This document shows positions 59,701 through 64,000 of a DNA stretch of 64,000 nt, in pieces. Numbering within the stretch: the first letter of the stretch is position 1; every line of letters begins with the position of its first letter. Under the pieces are notes generated by a model. It was not told where the DNA came from, did no database searches, and worked only from the letters and a program-made list of their open reading frames with translations. A program made the position numbers and the translations under genes. The DNA comes from Trileptium ribeirensis (Eukaryota; Nematoda; Enoplea; Enoplida; Thoracostomopsidae): positions 49,257 through 113,256 of the forward strand of contig JASANE010030027.1 of NCBI GenBank assembly GCA_030248225.1, given 5' to 3'.

Positions 59701-62700
59701 TACTATACCCTATAAATAACTATAAGGTGCTTGATGTGTACAACGGGCTATCTGTAATTAATGCGACACGACTGCCTGATATTATTTTCCATCCAATCGT
59801 TATGTACCGTCTGAACGAGCTAAGAGGCCGAATTACAATGAACGACGTATTCCGGGCGTACGATCAACAAAGAAAGATATTAAATATGCTCGGTGTACCT
59901 TCGGAAGAACCAGCAACGAAAGAAGTAGCCACAAAGACAGCCACGGCTATAGTACAAACCGGACTGTTCAGTTTTCTATTTGGATTTCGTGTCGATTTTC
60001 AACAACTCTGGATATTTCTGTGTTGCTTGTGGGTAACGATTACTTGTTTTTGGAAGCTAGTTGGACGTTGGATAAGGAACAGTTTTGCAGATATAAGTCA
60101 AATGGATTCCTTGCGGTGGAAATTTTTATCATCCGCTAAGCGTCAGAATATTGAAGTTGGAAATATTGTCACGTCTGATACCGGTATCGAGTCTATGGCG
60201 GGAGTAACACCACCGATGGTTCTCGTAACAGAAGGCACCAATTCGACTGTCATTCACGAAACTCAGTCAATACCCAACGAATCAGTACAGGCCCGTAGTT
60301 TTCAACCTTACAGACTTAATTCCCTAACGGCATCTCAAGGTGAACCAGGTACTATCAACATAATGCTTAATGGTAATTTGGTCGAGGTTCTTTTGGACAC
60401 AGGAGCTCAAATTTCGCTGGTCAACGCTGATGTAGCTCAAGCTGTAGGACTAGCGGTAGAGATGCTGAAACCGTTTTTCATCAAGCACGGAACTGTGCGT
60501 TCAGCCTCCGGACATATGATGACCATCAATGGTTATGTTGTCGCCACAGTGCAGCTTGGAACTCGTAAATATGAAGGACCGCTTGCGGTGTCTTCAAAGC
60601 TACCGTACAACGCGATTTTGGGACGTGATTTTTTGTCACAGTTGGGTCCCTTTCAACTAGATTATTCTACAAATTTGATGAAAGTCGGCAACGACAACAT
60701 TGCCATACATAAGCAGAAGGTACAAATTCCATCAGCATCATACGTGACACTGTTGGATACGGTCTGTATACCGCCTATGACAGAAATTGTGTTATGCGGC
60801 AAATCAAATACAGGAAGCAAAGAACCCCGTCTGATTGAACCATGGAAAGATAACGCTGCTAATGTGAACATTGCGTTAGCCCCTACGATAGTGAAACCTA
60901 ATAATGACATGGTGGTACCGGTACGACTTCTAAATCCAGGGAGTTCTCCAGTGACCGTCTACAAAGAAACGAAAGTCGGTATAGAAACTAATCTAGAACC
61001 AGATCAAATCTGTGATGTTGATACGCAGGTATGGGCATCAGACAAAGTACTTAATGCGGTTACACTCGCTATGTCAAAGACAACTACTTTAGATACTAAC
61101 TTTTTACAACATCTTGACCTATCTGAATCGGCACTAAGTGGAGCAAACCTGGAAGAACTAAAGACACTCCTGTTGGAATATAAAGACATATTTGCAACAA
61201 GTGACGCTGACTTGGGAACGGCCAAAGGCGTTTATCACACAATTGATACCGGTGACGCCGCACCTGTCAGACAAAAACCGTACCGTACACCGTTCGCTAC
61301 GCGAGAATACGTGTCTCTGAAGATAAAAGAAATGCTCGGAAACAGGATTATCGAACCTTCCACAAGCGAGTGGGCGTCTCCGATTGTACTCGCGAAGAAA
61401 AAAGATGGGTCATGGAGGTTTTGCGTTGACTACAGAAAACTCAATGCGGTAACGCGACGGGATAGCTACCCGATGAAACGAATAGACGACGTGATGGGTT
61501 CGTTAAACAAGGCAAAATTATTTTGTACACTGGACATGAAAAGCGGTTACCACCAGATCCCAATGGATCCGGATAGCCAACACAAGACAGCGTTTATAAC
61601 TTACGAAGGTCTGTATGAGTTCCGTAAGTTACCGTTCGGATTGTCCAATGCTCCTGCTACTTTTCAGCGACTAATGGAAAGTATACTTGCAGGCCTTGAT
61701 TGGAAGATTTGTCTTGTTTACCTGGACGACATCCTCGTGATAGGGTCAACACCAGAAGAATTGCTGCAACGGTTACGTATGGTATTCGACAGGTTGAGAA
61801 TTGCTGATCTTAAACTTACGCTTAAGAAGTGTCAATTTGGACAAACGCATGTTCCATTTCTGGGGCACATATTGTCGAGCGATGGATATTTTCCAGAATG
61901 CACAAAGGTAGATAAAATTATTAATTGGCCTGTGCCCAAAAACGGAAAAGAAGTTCAGCGATTTATGGGTTTGGCGTCGTACTATAGACAATTTATATGG
62001 TGTTTTTCAAAAATAGCTGCACCTCTTCACTCATTATATGCTAAGTCAACAAAGTTTAAATGGACTGAGGAGTGCCAGAAGGCATTCGATGAATTAAAAA
62101 GACGACTGTCAAGTAAACCGGTGTTGGCGTTTCCCGATTTTTCGAAACCTTTCGTGTTGCAAACCGATGCCAGTGATATCGCAATTGGGGCCGTGCTAAG
62201 CCAGCTGGATGAGAATATGAAAGACCATCCGGTGTCGTACGCAAGCCGTATGCTAACGAAGGCGGAAAGGCGTTATCCGGTGATTGAACGGGAAACGTTG
62301 GCTGTTGTTTGGGCAATCCGGCACTACCAACCGTATTTATATGGGCGTCCATTCTCGGTTGTCACAGACCACCAGCCATTAAAATGGCTGCTAACAGTAA
62401 AGGATCCACATGGTCGTTTGTGTCGTTGGAGCTTGATGTTACAGGCATACGATGTGACAATAGTTCATAAATCGGGAAAGGAAAACAAAAACGCAGACGC
62501 GTTGTCACGACGGTCAGAAACCGAAGGGACTCCAGTCGCTAATGGAGAAGTATGTCAAACGTGTACCGATATCTTGAGACAAGCGAAACAGAATGACAGT
62601 ATGGTATCGGCCATTACGGATTTGGTGGCAAATGGTGATTCAGTCAACGAACAGATAGAAATGTGGTCGAGGGCACAAAGGGGAGACAACATGATATCGG

Positions 62701-63023
62701 ACATGATACGACAGCTGGAGGCTGGAGAAGAAGTAAAAGATACTACAATGTGCGTTAAAAACGGACTTCTATATCGTAAGAGCACTGTCCGTGGGCAGCT
62801 GCAGTGCTACACACCACTTGAGTTGCGTGAGCAGGTAATGAACGCTAGCCATGATCATCTTTTTGGCGGTCATCTTGGTATTCGGAAGACGTTTCGGAAG
62901 ATTTCGGAGCGGTACTATTGGCCAACAATGAATGCGGATACTAAGAAATGGTGTTTCAATTGTGAAGCGTGCGCTACGCGGAAAAATCCGCAAAGATGGA
63001 CAAAACCCCTCTACATCCAATAG
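55254..63023 (+). CDS. Gag-SGNH-Env-Pro-RT-RNase H-IN polyprotein, single frame
   Basis: One open frame of 2589 codons. Order by residue: coiled coil about 1-75, Gag core 175-345, two zinc knuckles 434-475, SGNH-like domain 630-828, charged linker, hydrophobic leader about 1022-1042, envelope-like ectodomain to about 1584, membrane anchor 1585-1604, aspartic protease (DTGA at 1715), reverse transcriptase (YLDD at 2156-2159), RNase H (Asp 2305) and the integrase zinc-binding part (His 2533, 2540). The first in-frame start is GTG at 55254, preceded by ACC and a stop at 55242; the first ATG is at 55755 and would remove the coiled coil. The frame ends in a stop at 63021 where integrase should go on. 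It may be a defective copy or hold a sequence error. Confidence 0.9.
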   Translation: MSERQRLSSDASQARDQRERQRVLDRVELQLTAFQTAVTKQLGEITRALTDQQSGVVRLDTTQQKYIVSTATQLDAIREAIINQQKSTRSTNCPSTTELRAIFSPNFQTLREGLEQNGVAISNLATIIKDTQTTSSPTSTVPKQLVHYKIHRECHKGDIASKEDYEDMSQRGPNISITPFSGDKSEDFQSWRSNEFEIKFQANGWPEDNKAALLGVHLTGHAKFLFNGLSAADKQNYSLLVSRLDQELMTEDRRRFLSDRYDIRVQNEGETVSQYAQALTELAHSALSYMTVDAEKQTNLRNKFIAGLKPRIREEVKVMGPNTMAEAILCAERVETKFTAEKNCTGSGTANSLQWCADGRLQDNTRTDDAIRELVERLDRWERNQMINALSTASGTPEPSVRQRQESRPNNYPGNSGSVMYGRQRFTLTNRPICQICSKSGHTALNCANIPRQQLSQRDFCEYHRLYGHRTQDCRARGRDSGGRPSRFTDNRSRTFDNRRGPVTSVKHIVSTNAVKQDWQVEPAITSFLGTVVCKPVDAKWRRVTNFGTGISNPSHDTGGISSDAIQCPGADSNSTDPGGPPAQAALPITGRTSGISEAQHAQGRQRNYNDCAQPVCIKTVKSGSDDRGKTTFLFIGDEQLQKMPDTEGSRICIKRGLTMREVDEMLELQLDSRKNESNSAVTVVIHCGSNDLANMVQLDAAMLPDTEQIDRTIRMAVRRIASVIQYTSRRVEAVYWSNVTDRRDVPQQTLSYFRDRLKVYVRALGATATRYCVLENDNLFDGEFSIRDISSLSPFLSDYGMFKLAHCFSYRIPRFATDLMERLSDGRPVNGLITSTAISTVFRQRILLSNDYPDFTEQPESQQNPGDSFPRPMTLAQTRAEQFMLADRSTREIQGDRAERFERQRQWAQADRDYIIRSRATAKQAILPAVTRNSGNKGRLLAVLERLESSRLEAPKEVPTTSGCNPASLNVGKTSLTEDSIQKTKLLHRRRRSASVRDDRRTSTERNGTTYPNLAIFRRRSVPSALLLLFAILYVLSVGSSSTVIRTNPLLCQKQQHKQTWRIPDIPTCDGHASNSSEMPVDVILQLYRRNIIQYVSDAWLCSKSTGKVETFTYFFNDENLKRSSTSDGQVSLNECQRMRDLKECSAGALTQQGNLWTTTNKLDWFYPGGGIHCCHWKAFEATNCVLSASKVYKRHDSTTMESTAGDVAHCAYDGGSCTLSRGRVLLWTPNMTEKCEFIKWRRISGSMRGTQWVSSDGTLALTYKGSKIRADCDGLQIQLSDQGIPFRVIWRKHESSDFKANRLLKTLMQLPGSRRRRSRRETTDASLGVVTPELLASSLQALEIYASRSISFAYDHAIASTCNLMRQMGQMIREFTTANPTLAMRAWLKHSNLIASAAGDFIEVWPCFEISDGDFHFLPMNTTCTTGLPISLWIGNETKTGYFNSQTNIVTQFTTETDCALENEVPLTLRNGSYFYKTTGLLYPINNYKVLDVYNGLSVINATRLPDIIFHPIVMYRLNELRGRITMNDVFRAYDQQRKILNMLGVPSEEPATKEVATKTATAIVQTGLFSFLFGFRVDFQQLWIFLCCLWVTITCFWKLVGRWIRNSFADISQMDSLRWKFLSSAKRQNIEVGNIVTSDTGIESMAGVTPPMVLVTEGTNSTVIHETQSIPNESVQARSFQPYRLNSLTASQGEPGTINIMLNGNLVEVLLDTGAQISLVNADVAQAVGLAVEMLKPFFIKHGTVRSASGHMMTINGYVVATVQLGTRKYEGPLAVSSKLPYNAILGRDFLSQLGPFQLDYSTNLMKVGNDNIAIHKQKVQIPSASYVTLLDTVCIPPMTEIVLCGKSNTGSKEPRLIEPWKDNAANVNIALAPTIVKPNNDMVVPVRLLNPGSSPVTVYKETKVGIETNLEPDQICDVDTQVWASDKVLNAVTLAMSKTTTLDTNFLQHLDLSESALSGANLEELKTLLLEYKDIFATSDADLGTAKGVYHTIDTGDAAPVRQKPYRTPFATREYVSLKIKEMLGNRIIEPSTSEWASPIVLAKKKDGSWRFCVDYRKLNAVTRRDSYPMKRIDDVMGSLNKAKLFCTLDMKSGYHQIPMDPDSQHKTAFITYEGLYEFRKLPFGLSNAPATFQRLMESILAGLDWKICLVYLDDILVIGSTPEELLQRLRMVFDRLRIADLKLTLKKCQFGQTHVPFLGHILSSDGYFPECTKVDKIINWPVPKNGKEVQRFMGLASYYRQFIWCFSKIAAPLHSLYAKSTKFKWTEECQKAFDELKRRLSSKPVLAFPDFSKPFVLQTDASDIAIGAVLSQLDENMKDHPVSYASRMLTKAERRYPVIERETLAVVWAIRHYQPYLYGRPFSVVTDHQPLKWLLTVKDPHGRLCRWSLMLQAYDVTIVHKSGKENKNADALSRRSETEGTPVANGEVCQTCTDILRQAKQNDSMVSAITDLVANGDSVNEQIEMWSRAQRGDNMISDMIRQLEAGEEVKDTTMCVKNGLLYRKSTVRGQLQCYTPLELREQVMNASHDHLFGGHLGIRKTFRKISERYYWPTMNADTKKWCFNCEACATRKNPQRWTKPLYIQ
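57141..57735 (+). other. SGNH-hydrolase-like domain without nucleophile
   Basis: Block I of the SGNH/GDSL fold reads FLFIGDEQL (Asp 638, Glu 639), where active enzymes have GDS. Block III reads HCGSNDL (Gly 689, Asn 691), as in active enzymes. The last block reads LSDYGMFKLA (Asp 799), where active enzymes have a DG-x-H type motif; the His seems replaced. I infer a folded but non-catalytic SGNH domain. SGNH domains are known in some LINE elements; I know of no standard Ty3/Gypsy element with one between Gag and Env. Confidence 0.65.
58320..60075 (+). other. Envelope-like glycoprotein domain
   Basis: A hydrophobic leader after a basic stretch (about residues 1022-1042) is followed by a Cys-rich ectodomain with several N-glycosylation sites (NSS, NMT, NTT, NET, NGS, NAT). 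A multibasic furin-type site (four Arg, Ser, two Arg; residues 1316-1322) splits it into surface and membrane subunits. A membrane anchor lies at 1585-1604. This layout is that of viral fusion glycoproteins. The cysteine pattern suggested mononegavirus or jingchuvirus-type glycoproteins to me, but this is not established. A captured envelope in an old or defective copy. Confidence 0.75.
60345..60665 (+). other. Aspartic protease of element C
   Basis: VLLDTGAQISLVN carries the catalytic DTG (Asp 1715), and AILGRDFL marks the end of the retropepsin fold about 85 residues on. Confidence 0.93.
61270..61865 (+). other. Reverse transcriptase of element C
   Basis: Motifs in order: FCVDYRKLN, FCTLDMKSGYHQIPM, KLPFGLSNAPATFQRLM and VYLDDILV (Tyr 2156 to Asp 2159). 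All catalytic Asp residues are present. The type is Ty3/Gypsy. Confidence 0.97.
62140..62500 (+). other. RNase H of element C
   Basis: LQTDASDIAIGAVLSQ, ERETLAVVWAI, and VTDHQPLKWL give the acidic residues of a Ty3/Gypsy RNase H. ENKNADALSRR follows at the C-terminal end, as usual. Confidence 0.95.
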
Positions 63024-63830
63024 AAGTCGTATCACCATGGTACCAGGTGGCCTGCGACATAGTCGGACCGTTACCATGTACGAAATCCGGTAACAAATAC
63101 GTGGTTGTATTCATGGACTTTTTCACAAAATGGGTAGAATGCATCCCTACACCTGACACAAAGTCGATTACCATCGCCAAAATTTTTGTAGAACAAATTG
63201 TATGCCGTTTCGTGTTCCAGTGCGTTTTCTGATATTTTAGGTTTAGTTGTTCTCAGTCCAGCGGATAACTCTTAGTTTTGGTTTAAAATAACACGACAGC
63301 GTATCATCCTGCATGCGACGGTATGGTCGAGAGGTTTAATCGCACCACCTAAACAATGGTCAGTCTGTACGTTAACACGAATCAAGAAGAGAATTCCTAC
63401 GATAATCTTCCGTACGTTTCTTTTGCGTACCGAAGCAGTGTGCATGAGTCAACCCTAGTATTATTATATGAACTTCGGATCCCCATCCCGTTTAACCCAG
63501 ACAACTTGATGAACGTTACGAAAACGTTGGCGATGTTGGTGATTATGTTTTTTATCTAAATGAGAAGCCGACTACAGCTTGGGAAACAGCTCGGAGTTCT
63601 TATCGCCAGAGAGCGCAATATGCACAAGAAGCAACACGATAAGAAAACCCGGCCATTACCTTTTTTGGAAGGCGATCGAGTGTACCTTCATGTTCCGGTA
63701 GTTCAAGGAAAATCCAAGAAATTGGCAAAACATTGGAGAGGTCCGTATCGAATACTTAAAAATAACAGACGACGGACCGGAGCGCTAGTCGAGCCTGTGG
63801 CTAAAACTACTCGCACAAGATGAAAATTAG
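62760..63830 (+). pseudogene. Integrase of element C, broken
   Basis: The HHCC zinc-binding part is intact in the main frame (His 2533 and 2540, CFNCEAC). A frameshift near 62990-63020 puts the next part (VACDIVGPLP, first catalytic Asp) in the frame 62969-63232. That frame ends before the second Asp; the stretch 63200-63330 no longer reads the expected motif. The region with the catalytic Glu (GMVERFNR) is in yet another frame at about 63310-63350 and is followed by a stop. The C-terminal part with HWRGPYRIL lies in 63560-63823. At least three breaks make it non-functional. Confidence 0.88.
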
Positions 63831-64000
63831 TTAATGTTAGGCGCCTTAAACGTGCCCCCGTAGACCTAAACGTAGCTGATGCATATTATTTCAAAATATA
63901 GATGACTGTGACATTCATGGGAATGTACGAGGAGCGGCTGTGGAAACTCTAGAAGGTAGTGAATCTGCGCCAGGCGCAGCTTTAAACAAATCCAATATCC
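63831..64000 (+). other. End of integrase region, 3-prime LTR not reached
   Basis: One frame reads VNVRRLKRAP, typical of the Ty3/Gypsy integrase tail, to a stop near 63900. No LTR start matching 54537 is seen before the window ends. Confidence 0.6.

Larger units (their letters stand above)
54537..64000 (+). mobile_element. LTR retrotransposon C with internal envelope-like gene, cut by window end
   Basis: A 638-bp 5-prime LTR (TGTA to TACA), a primer-binding site and a 2589-codon frame are in the window; the 3-prime LTR is not. The frame gives Gag, SGNH-like, envelope-like, protease, reverse transcriptase, RNase H and part of integrase. Pol motifs and order RT-RH-IN are those of Ty3/Gypsy elements. 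The element is oriented away from wls and starts within or at the edge of the 163-bp array. The integrase end is broken, so this copy cannot move on its own. Confidence 0.92.

Overview
This is eukaryotic DNA from an invertebrate animal: AT-rich, with GT-AG spliceosomal introns, many tandem repeats, two hAT DNA transposons and two large LTR retrotransposons. I do not commit to a phylum.

The main host gene is a wntless orthologue (WLS, also called Evi or MIG-14, the carrier of lipidated Wnt proteins). It runs on the minus strand from an ATG at 52397 down to at least 27925. Ten exons can be placed by reading, all with matching intron phases, and together they code for 395 residues that end where the fifth membrane segment of the family has been passed. 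The last roughly 140 residues of the family were not found. Several exons are far too short for open-reading-frame detection (41, 42 and 64 bases). Introns are filled with younger DNA: a 97-bp duplication that copies the splice acceptor of exon 8, an 8.5-kb LTR element in intron 7, and minisatellites and 345-bp repeats in intron 3.

Region by region: 1-5562 holds a 34-bp minisatellite, a C/T-rich dispersed repeat and a decayed coding block. 5571-7900 is a complete but internally deleted hAT element with a perfect 8-bp target duplication. 8664-9485 has two tRNA-like relics. 11017-11283 is a 30-bp minisatellite. 15330-21150 is a large degenerate pyrimidine-rich tandem array, split by a solo LTR at 17799. 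22280-27090 is a second hAT element with an apparently intact four-exon, 680-residue transposase. 27925-52397 is wls, with LTR element B (32424-40959, minus, gag plus a possible protease remnant) inside it. 52623-54535 is a 163-bp tandem array next to the wls 5-prime end. 54537 to the window end is LTR element C.

Element C is the most unusual object. A single 2589-codon frame reads, in order: Gag with zinc knuckles, an SGNH-hydrolase-like domain that has lost its nucleophile, an envelope-like glycoprotein (hydrophobic leader, furin-type site, N-glycosylation sites, membrane anchor), then protease, reverse transcriptase, RNase H and the start of integrase. Envelope genes of known LTR elements normally lie downstream of pol; here it sits between gag and pro. 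The copy lacks an ATG at its expected Gag start and its integrase is broken.

Both LTR elements also carry arrays of short hairpins whose stems differ from copy to copy while staying paired (five near 35437-35685, seven near 54854-55073), which points to selection on RNA or DNA structure.
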